Part shown: positions 22,988-34,053 of the stretch, one piece after another
Layout: each line of letters opens with the position of its first letter
Position numbering within the stretch: the first letter of the stretch is position 1
Origin: Rhodotorula mucilaginosa
Lineage: Eukaryota > Basidiomycota > Microbotryomycetes > Sporidiobolales > Sporidiobolaceae
DNA: 64,000 bases
Assembly (NCBI GenBank): GCA_034406715.1
Contig: CP137866.1
Coordinates: 1,364,001 to 1,428,000 of the forward strand
Direction: 5' to 3'
Translations under genes and position numbers: made by a program
The notes under the pieces: generated by a model
What the model was told of the DNA's origin: nothing
Seen by the model: the letters and a program-made list of their open reading frames with translations, nothing else
The model's database searches: none

Positions 22988-24900
22988 TCATGTATCACAG
23001 CATCTCGCCTCGCAGCCATCGACGCTCCGTCCGAGACGCCAGTCGCCCGCGACTGCCCGTTCGAGGTAGTACAGCGCCATGTCGGCGCAGAGGTAGGTCG
23101 CCTGACTCGGCACCTTGAAATGCATGTCGTCCGCTGTGCGCGCGCGAAGGGAGTGGATCACATGTAGTCAGCCCTCCGAGAGCAGGTTCTGCTATTCGTT
23201 CGCGAGGAAGGCGCCTCGATCCCTTGAAACTCACCGTAATCGTCGCTGCCGACGAGCAAGTCGCCCCCTGCAATGAACAAAGAGCACATCATCTCGTCTC
23301 AGTCCGCTTGTCCCGCTCCTACCTTCCCCCGAAAGCACGCCTGGAGAGAAGGAGAAAACCCACAGGGAAAGATGGGAACGCCGAGCTCATACATGACGAA
23401 TCTCGCGCTGTCGTTGATCTGGAAGAGGGCGACGTTCCCCTTGTCTCGATTGTTGGCGCGCGGTTGACCTGCAAATCCCTCCCCCGTTCCGCCGTCGGAG
23501 CAAGCCAAATCCGCGTCAGTTATGCCGAGCCACCTGGTCACGGTAAAAAAAAGAGTCTCCGGCCCGCACCGGTTCTGTACATGAGCGGCACGCCGGGGAA
23601 CCGCTCGCGAAACAGCTCGACCATGACGCCGAGTCGGTGTCGGTACCACCTCAATTCGTTCCAGCTCAACGGCCGCACCGAGTCTTGCAACTCGCCCGAC
23701 GACCACCCTTCATGCCGCGCCTTGCGCGAGAAGTACCGCAAGTCCCAGTAGACCGAGTTGAGAATGATCAGATCCGGTTCGCCTGTCGACGCTAGTTCGG
23801 GCTCGAACTGGGCGGGGAGGCGCTGTTCAAGAGCAGAGGGACCCGGATCGCCGCCTGCCTCGAGTTCGTCGCCGTACCAGTGCTCGTCGTCTTCCGCGAG
23901 GCCATAGGTGAACCACGCCATCAGCGTAAAGTTGAGTGACTGCCAGAACTCGAGCGCCGTCAGTTGCACATCTCGGTGTTTGAAAAAGTCGACAGCGCTC
24001 ACCGGAATCTCGCATCGCGAAGAGAGGTGCCCGCCTCGCACGATCAGCTTGGCGCCTTGCGGTTGATGCAGCGAGCAGAATCCTTCGATGTTCTTGCGGT
24101 CGTGGCTGGCACCGGTTCCATGCGAGGGAGGTCAGCTCGCGCGCGCAAAATCACAGGTCTCAAATTGCACGGCGCGCAAACGCACCTATCGCCGACAAAG
24201 ATGACGACCCGGCCGCGCATAAAGTCGAGCTCGGGTACTTGTGCGAGATCGCCCTTGCCATCCGAGATCAGAGCGTTGTACGACGGTGGTGCGAGGGCAA
24301 GGACGTCGAGCGGAGGAGACGTGACGTTGTCGAGGCGAGGAGGATCGGCGGCAGCTTCAGCCTGATGTGCAGCTCGCGTTTGCAAGTACGGTATCCAGCT
24401 GTCGTAGTCTCGTGTGCGAGTCAGCCTCGAGCTTGCCTGTTAGAGTGACGTCCCGCGACGTGCCGAATTTCTGTTTCCGACCCGCCGCGCCAGATGTCTG
24501 CCCGCCGGTCGAACCAAAGACGGTCAGCGCGGAGGGCTCACCCGGAAGATAAAACGCGCGACTCACACCCGGGCTGGTTGTACGCGTCGCCGCAGAGTAT
24601 GTTGCCAGTCGACATTCCGCAGCCGAGGAGCAAAGACGAACGTGAAAGCCAAAAGTTGCTGATGCCGTCGGTGCCAGCAAGCACGGCGCCGACGCTGCCG
24701 CCGACTAGGAGCGCTACCAACACACTGAAAGTGACCAGCACCCGCTGCTTCCGGCGTGAGCCCGCGGGAGGAGGAGAGAGCGCCGACTGCTGCTCGCGTT
24801 CCTCCTTCGAGTCGCGCAAGGCGGGCGACGGAGGAGGAGGAGGATAGGCTTCGTCCCCTTCTCGCTGAGGCAGAGGCTCATAGCCGTCCGAAGACGCCAT
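22988..24900 (-). CDS. type II membrane SGNH / PC-esterase-like protein
   Basis: Six exons on minus: 24900-24569, 24398-24186, 24105-23570, 23468-23364, 23267-23235 and 23133-22988, giving 454 residues. A cytosolic Pro/Glu-rich N terminus precedes one hydrophobic segment (about 53-76), so a signal anchor with a lumenal C-terminal domain is likely. The domain shows a GDS box (FVGDSHDRKN, Ser at about 182), a middle LIILNSVYWD block, and a terminal DDMH motif (Asp408, His411) that supplies the Asp-x-x-His pair of SGNH hydrolases. This is the layout of PC-esterase/TBL-type polysaccharide O-acetyltransferases and esterases, so a role in modifying glycans in the Golgi or wall is plausible; the substrate is unknown. 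The intron after GDAYNQPG uses a gtgtga donor chosen to keep the frame. A start 14 codons upstream is possible. Confidence 0.72.
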
Positions 24901-25396
24901 GCTGGCCTCTGGAGATCTCTTTACGAGGGTTGTAGCATGCAATCGGAGAGAGAGACTGACCGAGATTTTGCGCGTAGATCTTGGTTGAGCGGCCCGCGGA
25001 GTTTGGCGGATGCCGACCAGCTCGGTCAGGGGAGGGTTGCGGAGTCGGAAGGTGACTTTGCGTCTGCGGGTAAGATCGCGTAGTCTTTAGATCGTACGGA
25101 ACAGCTACGCATCCTTTTTGCGCCCCATCATCCGCTGCTTGGACCGAGGTTAAGAGCGAGAGAGAGAGAGAGAGTGAATTCCAGCTGCGACCTAGAGGTC
25201 GACTGCCCTATTGTGCCCTACCAAAGCGAGTCCACGAATCTCCTCCGCCTCGGCCAGTCCGCGGAGCACGCCGCGCGTCTGCCAGCCCCGTCGGCCCCCT
25301 CGTCGCCCAGCCCTCTCTCTACTCACTGTCTCCCGTTGCTCAACGTGCTACGTGCTCAGCTGGTCACGCTGACTGGAAGATTGGCGCAGCGTTGCC
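24901..25396. other. divergent upstream region
   Basis: About 0.5 kb between the SGNH gene (minus) and family member A (plus); it serves as upstream region of both. It contains an AG-dinucleotide run at about 25154-25175. The last 60 bases before member A resemble the bases before member C. Confidence 0.5.
25154..25175. repeat. AG dinucleotide run
   Basis: About 22 bases of near-perfect AG repeats in the intergenic region upstream of family member A. Confidence 0.75.
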
Positions 25397-26416
25397 ATGT
25401 CGGCCCAGAATCTCTCGCCACTTCATCAGAAGCTCCAGGTCATCCGAGCGACTCATCTGCCTTTCGATACTCACAACGAAGTTGCCATGTTGATTGCGAG
25501 CTTCTGTGGTGCCATCCAGAATGCAGAAACTCGTGCGCAAGCTCAGCACCCGTCCCTCTGCAACACGCTGAATCCCGAACAGACCACAATCTTGCACGAT
25601 TTGGATACGGTTCACGACAAGCTCGGTGAATTTGCCCGCTCGTATCTTGATGCAGGCGAACAGAAAGAGCCGGATCTCAATGTGATGTATCATGTTGCAG
25701 TCAAGTCACTCCTTGTGGGTCATCCAGATAAGGTGTACCGCAAGATGCGCGCCACACTGATGATCTGGCCCCGCAGCACAAAGCGTTCGGAGACATCACC
25801 TGCAGGATGCACACGCAGATTGGGGACGGGCTGCCGCAGGAGAACGAGGATGCTGAGTCAAATCTGAAGGCATGCGAGCCAAGCAAGCCCGAAGCAGCTG
25901 AGAACCATGCAACAAGGCACAAAGCCAGTGTCAAGACACTGCACACTGCAAGCAATGTGCCAATCATCCCTGTCAATGCAGCACTGACAGAGGAAGGGCG
26001 CGAGCAAATAATGCACAAGAACCCCACCGTTGCCCCCGAGCAGAGGCAACAACGCCCAAAAAGTGAGTCTGTGTGTGGTATCGGATAGAGAACCCGGGCT
26101 ATCCATTGATTGATCACTCTACCTTTGGGTCCCATTTCCCTACCTACTCTCTGCAGGAGATAGATACTGGCAGCGTAGCATCATGGCAGGTTTTCTCGCA
26201 TCGGTGATCAAAGCTTGTGGTCCTGGACACCAAATCGCACTCGACAGATTCTGCAGCTCGGTCCGAGGGGCGTGGACTGACGACATCAATGAACACTGGC
26301 CAGCTAAAGAGAGCCCCATCCACATCAGCATAAGGAACAGTTTTGAGAGGCTCCGCGACACTCTCGAGTCCTTGCCCAGCTTGAGACGAAAGTATGGCCA
26401 GAACTTTCGCGAATGA
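25397..26416 (+). CDS. unrecognised three-member family, copy A
   Basis: Three exons, 25397-25714, 25777-26062 and 26157-26416 (introns of phase 0 and 1), give 287 residues. N-terminal helical domain: LSPLHQKLQVIRA, then an FCGAIQNAE segment and HDLDTVHDKLGEF. A variable Glu/Lys/Gln linker begins HKAFGDITCRM. The C-terminal domain has ACGPGHQIALDRFC, an AW dipeptide, HWP and IHISIRNSFERL. The copies at 27279-28219 and 46711-47811 share this order: LS-x-L-x-x-x-L-x-x-IR at the start, and FC, AW, WP and an IH-x-x-I helix near the end. I recognise no family. No signal peptide, membrane segment or catalytic motif is visible; the protein looks soluble and all-helical. Copy A ends at a stop that coincides with where the other copies have a splice donor, so it lacks their last short exon. 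Confidence 0.65.
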
Positions 26417-27278
26417 GTGAGTGGGCTACGTACGTCAATGGCCGAAAGTAATCAAGCCGCCCCGCCATTGCCTCACCCGTCCAGCCGTCGCTCTTTCGGC
26501 CTTGTTTTCCAACGCTGATTTTTATTCTGCTACTCAACAGGGTAGCGTGACTCTCAGCTTGACAACTCGGAGTAGATAGCAGTTGAAGGGGAGGTGGGCG
26601 GGTAGAAGCAAGTCGGGGACGTGGCGGACAACCAGGCTGGGGCGATCGGAGTTGAAGAGGGCGCGGCGGTGGGCGCAGACGACGCGGGTGTAGCCCGTTT
26701 TGCGCGGCTCAGAACGCAAGCTTGGGAGACAAGTATAAAGGGACAGAACAAGCGGAGACTTCCGGGCAGCGTCGATAAGCTGAGGTCTGAGAAGGCCAAC
26801 AGGTGGCTTCGCAAGTTGATTGCAGCTTGAGGCCGCGAACGTCAACATCACCGTCCTGCTCGGACAATGGACCTACTTAGGCTTGACTAGTTTGCCAGGG
26901 GAGGTAGAACAGCACTGGAAATTAGGAACGCAGAAGGGATCATCCGAAGGCGGACCAACCAATGCGTTGCCCTGCCGAGACCTGGCGGCCGCGGCCCCTT
27001 GAACGCGCGCCGTCGCTATGGCCAGCGCGATAAAGGGGCCGCTCTCTGCGTCAAGCCCAAGAGCAGCTGCGCATTCTTCGGTGCGCGTGGCGGAAAATCG
27101 ATAAGCGACCGCAAGAGCGACCGCGTTACGTGGTCGCGGCAAGTCCGCGGAGCGCTTGAAGGCACTGGCCGTTGCGCGTGAACTCCCAAGGTCACTTTTG
27201 GTCATTCATTCTCCTCTCTTCACCACTGCTGGGTGCACTGCTTGGTCCGCTACCCCGAGGTGACCGATCACCCACGCC
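26417..27278. other. spacer between family copies A and B
   Basis: About 0.86 kb. Short frames on both strands, none with recognisable content. I looked for the conserved block found downstream of copies B and C and did not find it here. The end should include the promoter of copy B. Confidence 0.45.
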
Positions 27279-28219
27279 ATGCAATCCCCGTATCTCTCGA
27301 AATTCGGCCGGAAGCTCAAAGCCATTCGAGATATCAGTGTCCCGAACACGGTCGGCCCGACGGTCGACACATTCTGTACAGCAGTCAAGGAAGCAGAAGC
27401 TAGTGCCAAAGCTCAGAACTTTTTCCACTGGAACGAGCGAAACCCACAACACCGCGCCATCCTGGCCGAATTGGATGCCGTTTGTGACAAGCTCCAGGCT
27501 TTCACGCGCAGCCACAGTTCGGATGCGAATGACGCTGACATGGACTGCGACAAAGTCAATGAATTCTTAGTTCGTCTTGGAGTTTTTACAAGCAGTAACT
27601 TGAGCCGCGTGACAAGAACTGACAATCGAGCGGAAAAATCGCGTCCGCAGGCAAACGCGCGCCAGGAATTGACACGCAAGTTCCGGGATTTGAAGCGTGA
27701 GTTCTGAAGTCTGAAACGCGTCAGACTTCAGGTGTGAGCTTGTATGAGTTCCGATGACGCCGCAGCTGAAGCCAAACGGTACCGAATTGCTTTTGTTTTC
27801 TCAGCATCACCTCGGCGCAAACACCGGAGCGTACTAAAGGAATTACTTAAGTCTATTACCAGAGCGTATGGTGATGATCCCGACAAGGCATGTGCCCGCT
27901 TCTGCACTGAAGTCGGACTTGCATGGTCCACCAGTGGCGAGCGGTGGCCACACCAGGGTGATGGCGAGATTCACACCCAGATCAAGGGCGCCTTTGCGCG
28001 TCTCCTCGCTGAGCTTCAGTCTACGCCCTGCCTGGACACGCCGAATAATGTGGTGAATTGGGAAATTGCAAAGGAACAGCTCTTGGTCAGTTGTGCAACT
28101 TTTGTTCTTTCATTGCACACCTTCTCGGGCCTAATTACTGATGGTTCTGTACCTCCATCTAGGCTAACGCCGAAACCGAAATACTTCGCCTTTTCAAGCG
28201 GTTGACAAATTCGAAATAA
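27279..28219 (+). CDS. unrecognised three-member family, copy B
   Basis: Three exons, 27279-27696, 27805-28085 and 28163-28219, give 251 residues. The N-terminal domain aligns with copies A and C (LSKFGRKLKAIRD, TFCTAVKEAEASAKAQ, ILAELDAVCDKLQAF). The exon junction between the first two exons of A and C is not present here: the frame reads straight through, ending ELTRKFRDLK before a gtgagt donor. The next exon gives the C-terminal domain: VLKELLKSITRAYG, ARFCTEVGLAW, ERWP and EIHTQIKGAFARL. I chose the acceptor in the strong pyrimidine run at 27801-27804 because it yields a domain of the same length as in copy C. The last exon adds 18 residues. Function unknown. Copies A and B are in direct tandem, 0.86 kb apart. 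Confidence 0.62.
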
Positions 28220-28323
28220 GTGGAAAAGGTCACGCAAGCCCGTGGGTCAAGCTTGTCGTTCACCAGCGCGGGGTCTCCTCACTACATTGTGGCATGATAC
28301 TCAGACCTTTCACTGTTTGGCAG

Positions 28324-28523
28324 GGAAAAAAAGACAAAATAAGAAAGCAGCAGCAGCAACAACCGCCGCGACCGCCGCGACCGCCGCGCACGAAGCACCC
28401 GCCACCAACTCTGTCGGACGCGCCGCTCGCCTCGTGATGTCGCTTCGGCAGCAGAAGATTTACGCCGGCGCCGCCTCTGGCGCACGTCGGGGTCCCACCT
28501 TTCGCGAGTTCCGGCTCCTCTGA
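28324..28523 (+). CDS. conserved block downstream of copy B (possible 3' exon or separate small gene)
   Basis: After a good acceptor (tttggcag, ends 28323) an open frame runs to a stop at 28523: a Lys-rich start (KKRQNKK), an Ala/Thr run from imperfect GCA/ACC-type triplets, then SVGRAARLVMSLRQQKIY and a Gly/Ala/Arg tail. The same core, SVGHAARLVMSLRQRRIY, lies downstream of copy C on the same strand as that gene. Between the two blocks most base differences fall at third codon positions, which argues that this frame is translated. It may be an alternative last exon of the family, giving it a basic tail, or an independent small gene. No upstream exon could be joined in a consistent phase. Confidence 0.45.
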
Positions 28524-29821
28524 TCTGCACGTCTGTGTACACAGGATTTCGTAGCCCGGCGGGTTTCTTTCCTTTTCTTTTTGGCAATTGTACAAGTTTT
28601 GCTCAGTATATGACGCACGTGAGCTCAATTCAGGTATGGACCTGGCCTGTTGGTCAGAGTCAGGCTGCTGGAGTGGCGCAACGGAACTGGCCGCTTTTTG
28701 CCTCAAGACTCCATCCTCTGCCCGAATTCAGCACATAAGCTGAGCTCGCCGGCCCTGGATTTGTACATGTCTGTCTCTTACAGCAGGGCAGCAGTCGCAC
28801 AGCGAACTGGGGACCCTAGCTTGGGCAAGCTGCGTCTAGACGCTGGGTGGCAAGGGCCGCTGATTTTGCGCAGTGGCTGGTGCTTGCGACAGCAAGTCCC
28901 CTCTCACTTGGCGCGCTGACGGAGCATCGATCCTGTAGCAGTCGTCATGCGATCGATGGTTCTCGCCTTTGCGACCCGAGGGCTGCGGGGGCGAGCATGA
29001 CTACCCGAGGAGACATGAGCGAAGCGGAGTCTCTGGGCACAAGTTCCGCACGGTCCAGAGCAGCGCGACAGTCATGAATAGTTGCTGCGATGTTGATAGC
29101 AGTCGCATGAGCCCAGCACGCCAGCTGAGAGCGGAGACGGGTGATGAGGTCGAGGTGCAAGAGAAGAGGCGCCGCGGTGATTGGCAGAGGTTCCGTCTCC
29201 CTGCACGTCCGGCAAGTCCACCAGGTGAGCCAGACCGGGGAGTTCGAGGAGATTGATGCTGGCGGGATCAGCACTAGGCTGCCACGCTGCCTAGCCCCTT
29301 GCGGGCTGCGTCGACTCTCGCCCGCCCGCCCGCCGCCGAACCGCCAACCAGAAAACCCCGAAGACGGCGACGCGGCTGCCATCACACGCGTCGTGCGGGT
29401 GGACGTGGTTCAGGACGGAGACGGATTTGAATGGGAGGCTACAGTCGCGATCACGGAGCATGCAGGGGACGGGACGGTGGGAAGGACTCGGGTCGATGCG
29501 GCGGTGCGAGGAGGCGCACTCGGCAGGCGGACCTATGCGCGGGGAAGGGATGCGGGCAGGCAGGCGTTCAAGTGCAGCACAGTCCAGTATGCGTCCGGAC
29601 AAACAGCCTTCTCGGCGCCCGCTTCCTCTCCGCTCGACTTTGACCCGCCGACCTGCCCCGTCCGCCTCGAACTCGACTCGACCAACCTCGCACCGCGCGG
29701 TCACCTCCAGCCCGACAGAGGCAATTGCTGCATTGCCAGAGCCTTCGTTGAAGAGTACTGACTCCGCGCGTTCTCCCGCCCCGTTTGCCCTCCGATCAGC
29801 GAACCTCGACCTCTCACAACC
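28524..29821. other. ambiguous region upstream of QCR8
   Basis: About 1.3 kb. Open frames of 95-227 codons overlap on both strands at about 28945-29974, none with splice sites or composition that lets me choose. A minus-strand gene starting near 29450 is conceivable. The last few hundred bases should include the QCR8 promoter. Confidence 0.35.
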
Positions 29822-30667
29822 ATGCGTGCCTCGTCTACGGTTTTCTCGGGAATGCCCACGGGTGCGTCGCTTTACCCATTCTTGACCTTGCCTCCCGCGC
29901 ACCACGGACACGAGGTTACTGACGCGCGCCCTTTCCCTGCTCCTCCTTCGACTCCCATCTCCGATTTCTCCCAACCTCGCCTTGCACCCCTCCGCCTTTC
30001 TCCTCGTCTAAATAACAAACCGCACACTCGTCCCTGGCGACTCGTAGGCCCCAAGTACATGGGATGGTGAGTCTCACCACCCGCCTGCCTTACGCAAGTC
30101 CCGATTCACTGACTTTCTCCCTCCCTCCCTCGCGCAAACAGGTGGGGTGACGTGCGTTACCAATTCAAGCGATCTTTTTTCCATCGATGCTTTCAGGCAG
30201 GATGTACTGACCAGGCTGTTTTCTGTGCGCAATGTCGCTCGGGTGCGCACAGATGGGTGGCCCGACTCAGAAGGGTATCAACCAGTACAGTCCGTCTCTT
30301 CCTCCCTCCCTCTCCGTCCTTGCGCGTCGAAAAAGCTGAGTAACTGACCCAATTGCGTACGCAATCGCAGTCGTCTCGCCCTTCCGCCAGCAGCCGATGC
30401 GCGGCGCGTTCGCCCACTGGGCCAAGAACGGCTACCGCCGTCTCGCCCAGCAGGCCGTCTACTTTGCCGTCCCGCTCGGTCTCGGTGCGTTTTCCCTGCT
30501 CCAGCATCCCTTCCTTCGCGCGTGATGGATTGAAACTGGAGGGGTGGAACTGATCGAGCTTTTGTGGGGCGCACAAACAAACAGGCTACGCGGTGATCCA
30601 GTGGGCTGTCAAGGACAACCACCTCCGCAACTCGAAGCACGGACAGGCTCAGGGCCTCTTCCCGTAA
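29822..30667 (+). CDS. QCR8: ubiquinol-cytochrome c reductase subunit 8 (complex III)
   Basis: Small single-pass subunit of mitochondrial complex III that binds cytochrome b and supports its assembly. Six exons: 29822-29861, 30048-30066, 30142-30151 (10 nt), 30253-30289, 30371-30484 and 30585-30667, giving 100 residues, the normal size. MRASSTVFSGMP, then GPKYMGWWGD, GGPTQKGINQY and SPFRQQPMRGAF match the family order. A helix, AVYFAVPLGLGYAVIQWAV (about 59-77), is the membrane span, and the tail is NSKHGQAQGLFP. Five introns in a 303-nt coding sequence is unusually dense, and two exons are 10 and 19 nt. The frame closes exactly over all six exons, which supports the model. Confidence 0.92.
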
Positions 30668-31609
30668 ACCGGTCGCCGTTCTCAGGGACGGTGGGAGGGC
30701 GCCCGAGATGAGCGGGAAAACAAAGTAGACTTCTTCTGCCCTCGCGCTCTCGAGTTTCGGTTCACCCCACCTGTTTCCGACCTCTTCCCTCTTCCCTTTT
30801 CTCTCTACGCGCCTTTTTTTTGCAAACACTATTCGGACGAATCTTCCCTGAATTAGCCTATAGCCTGCTGTGCCCCGAACGACGGCGGAGCGAAGGAGGC
30901 GAGGCGATGCCGGCGAGGCGAGGCGAGCGCGCGAGTGAAATTCTCGGTGCGGTAGGACCCTTCATAAGGCATTCGGCTTGCAGACTCCTATTGAGCTCGA
31001 ATTCTAGGCCTTTTCTGAGCTAGAGAGAAAAGAGCGAGAAATGCATTTCGTCCTCGAGAAATCCGCGTCCGTCGGCCGTCCGTCGCTCGTTCGTCGCATG
31101 CAGGCCATGTCCGCCGAATCTGCTTGCCCATCTTCCTGGCTCGTACTGCGTCCCCAGGGATCTCTGCACTCGCAGCAAGCACCGACCTCTGCCTGCCTCT
31201 GAGTCGTCGCGCGCTCATCTTCATCAATCGGCCAACATCGCGCACCAGTCAAGCAGTTACTCACGCTGCACGGCATGCTGACCCTCTGTTCGCCAAGCTA
31301 TAATGCTTCTCCGCGTGTGCTTCCCGACGCTCGCGTGGCCGGACCGGGCAGAGCATACTGTACCCACGCGGTCATCACCGTCAAGTCGGGTCCGCTTCGC
31401 TTCCCTTGTCCTCCTCGACTGACGGACAGTGCGCCATGTCTTGACGAGGCCGCTAGCGCAGTCTCTTTTGTACACACGCACCCCATGGTGCCGGTTATTC
31501 AATAGATTCCGCGACGACCACCGACTCCTGCTCGAGCTGCTCTTTCTTTCCCTTTCCCTCACTCCCTCCCCTCCCCTCCCTCCCTCCCAAAAAGACTATC
31601 TAGTCCGAC
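30668..31609. other. intergenic, no gene seen
   Basis: About 0.94 kb between QCR8 and the first aspartic protease. Only short overlapping frames. CT-rich runs (ctccctccc) just before 31590 probably belong to the protease promoter/5'UTR. Confidence 0.5.
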
Positions 31610-33728
31610 ATGCTCAAGCTTACTATCGTTGCTACCTTTCCGCTCCTCGTGTCCTCGTCTTCCTCTTCGGTCCATGCTCTTCCGACCCTGTCCGCCTCGT
31701 CGTCGTCGACCATTGTCGGGCAGGTTCCGACCGTCACCAACCTCCAAGGCATCGTCGATCCGCAGCTCTTTCAGGAGAACCTTCATCAGACTTTCGCCAA
31801 GTACGGGTTCGTGCCCGTCGTTGACAACGCCACTTCGACCCTGACGATGAACGGGACGGGCTCGCTTCACGCGCGACGAGTCTACCAAAAGCGCGGCGAA
31901 GACTTGCCGACTCGGATCGACTTGGGGGTCATCACGAGAGAACCGGCGATCGGATTGGTAAGCGTGGTTGATAGCTTGGCGTCCACCCTAACTTGACAAC
32001 GATGGTGAGCGTGCAGTACACGGCGAACATGGGTTTCGGCACACCGACTCAGACGAGACGTACGTATTCTGTTTGCCGCCTCACAGGGAATTCCTCTTCC
32101 AATCACACCCCCACGTCTACATCAGCCACTGACCAGCCTCCTCTGACCTGGCAGCCCTCCTCCTCGACACCGGATCGTCCGACCTGTTCATCCAAACCTC
32201 GTGCAATCTACCCACGGGCTGTAAGTCCTTTCTTACCGGTGCATTACCTGACCCGCGGGAGGCGATCATCTTTCCCTGACGCCAAAGCCATCACGCTTAT
32301 CAGGTGGCGGCAACTATTTGTTCCGCAAGTCGACGACGTACCGCGACACCGGTAGAGATTCGAGCTTGAGCTGTGAGCCTTCTTTCTCTTTCCCACCACT
32401 GCTTTTGCTCCTCTGCCTGTGGTCGATTCATAACTCTGCATCCTGTATGGCGTCAGACGTATCGGACTCGGTTACGGGCCGCGTTGTCACCGACCGAGTC
32501 ACTTTCGGTGGTCGGACCATCGAGAACCAAGCCTTCCGTAGGTCCGCCTGACTCCGCTTCCGCTGCGGGTTCAGCTTTGGACACGCGCATTCTGGGCATG
32601 ATATGCTGACCCAAAGCGGTCGTCAATTCATGCAGTGATGGTCTCGGACGCTCACACGCCCGGAGCCGCGGGCAACATCGGACTCGGTTTGAATGCTCAA
32701 TCGAACCCCGAGGTGCGTCTCTCCCAAGTTTACGCTTCCTTGTGGTATCTCCTGAGTGACTGACCTGGTAATCGGAGCGCGTAGATCGGCACGCCGCTCG
32801 TCGAGAACCTCCGCGCGACGGGTCAGCTCGGTCACGGCAACGGATTCAACCTCCGACTGGACCGTAACGGCAACGATGCTTATCTCACCCTCGGCATCAG
32901 CGAGAAAGAGGGCGCACCGACGGTCCCTTACATGAAGTTCAACGTCATGTACCCGGAGCTACTCGGCAGGGTGAGCTTTTCGCTCAACTTTCCCTTAATT
33001 CGTTCCCGCCAGACTTGGTACTAACGCGCAGAACCAAACGCAGTGGGCCCTTGAAATGAAGGTGCTCTCTTCCCACCCAGATAGGAACTCGTGGCAAGGC
33101 TCGATCGCCGTCTTCATCGACTCGGGCTCCTCGTCGGTGAGTTGCAGTCGTGTCCGATGCGGGTTTGAGAGAAAGCCGGTTCTGACGTTTTATCCCTCTC
33201 TTTCACAGTCATTCGTTCCTCGCGAAGCCGCCCGCATCGGTGAGCCGCCGCAAAGGCTTTCTTGGGCGGTCCGGTTCACTCGCTGATCTCAAAAGCCCCC
33301 GCCACCAGCCCATTCGCAGGTTGAACACTTTGTCGAGACCGTCTCGATCCCGCTCCAGGGCCAGGTGTACGACGTCGACATTTACTTCTACCCGTGCGAC
33401 GCCAAGATCGACTACTCCATCCAGTTCACCGACTGGCGCCAGTTCCGCTCGGACCCGCGCGACCAAGCGCTCGGATCGGACGGGAACGGCATGTGTCAGT
33501 CGATGCTGAATGGCGTCGACATCGAGTACAACGGGCTCAGGGCTGGTATTCTCGGTGGTGCGTCTTTTACTCGACGTGAATCTTATTCCTCACTGCGCGC
33601 GCGAATTGACAACTTCCTGGTCCTTTCTCACAGCGCCGTGGCTCAAGAGCAAGGATGTCCAGTTCCATGTCGGGTCCGGTCCGAGCAACACTGGCGCGAC
33701 CATTGGTATCATGCAGCTCCGAAACTGA
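31610..33728 (+). CDS. secreted pepsin-type (A1) aspartic protease, copy 1
   Basis: Bilobal aspartic endopeptidase, probably secreted or wall/vacuole targeted. Eleven exons: 31610-31957, 32017-32059, 32155-32220, 32304-32372, 32457-32537, 32636-32712, 32785-32970, 33044-33136, 33209-33239, 33309-33557 and 33634-33728, giving 445 residues. A signal peptide (MLKLTIVATFPLLVSS) is followed by a propeptide with a dibasic site at KKR-like QKR. First catalytic motif LLLDTGSSDLF (Asp135) after YTANMGFGTP; second IAVFIDSGSSS (Asp316). LGLNAQSNP, SDPRDQALGSDG and two Cys near DIYFYPCD/GMCQSM are visible. It ends WLKSKDV and a short strand. The same eleven-exon plan is found in the paralog at 39510. At exon 8 a second acceptor, 12 nt upstream, is possible. 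Confidence 0.88.
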
Positions 33729-34053
33729 TCCTCGTTCGCCATCGTATTCGCCGTTCCTCACTCCTGCGAGGGCGAACGCCTCTTACCCCCATATCTTTCT
33801 TTCGACGCGCCGCCTCCTCGGTTCCATCTCTGTCCTGTTTCAATTTCGTCAAACGCCCGGGTTCCTTCTGTCTTCTTTGCATGCACACACATGTCCGTAC
33901 TTCCTCCTCGCAGTCAGCAGCAGAGTTTTGAAAGTCATGCTTTGACCGGTGTCGCATTCACTCGCGACGTCGTATCAAGCGGGAAATCCACGCGCATGCA
34001 ATGCAACCACACTTCCACCCGCACGAGTATGAGACGAGAGGCAACTCCCACGA
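33729..34053. other. convergent 3' regions
   Basis: 325 bases between the stops of the protease (plus) and MAU2 (minus). No gene seen. Confidence 0.55.

Noticed and set aside
28945-29385. Minus-strand 146-codon frame as a gene
   Set aside because: No recognisable motifs, a competing frame on the other strand, and no clear splice structure; left as ambiguous sequence.
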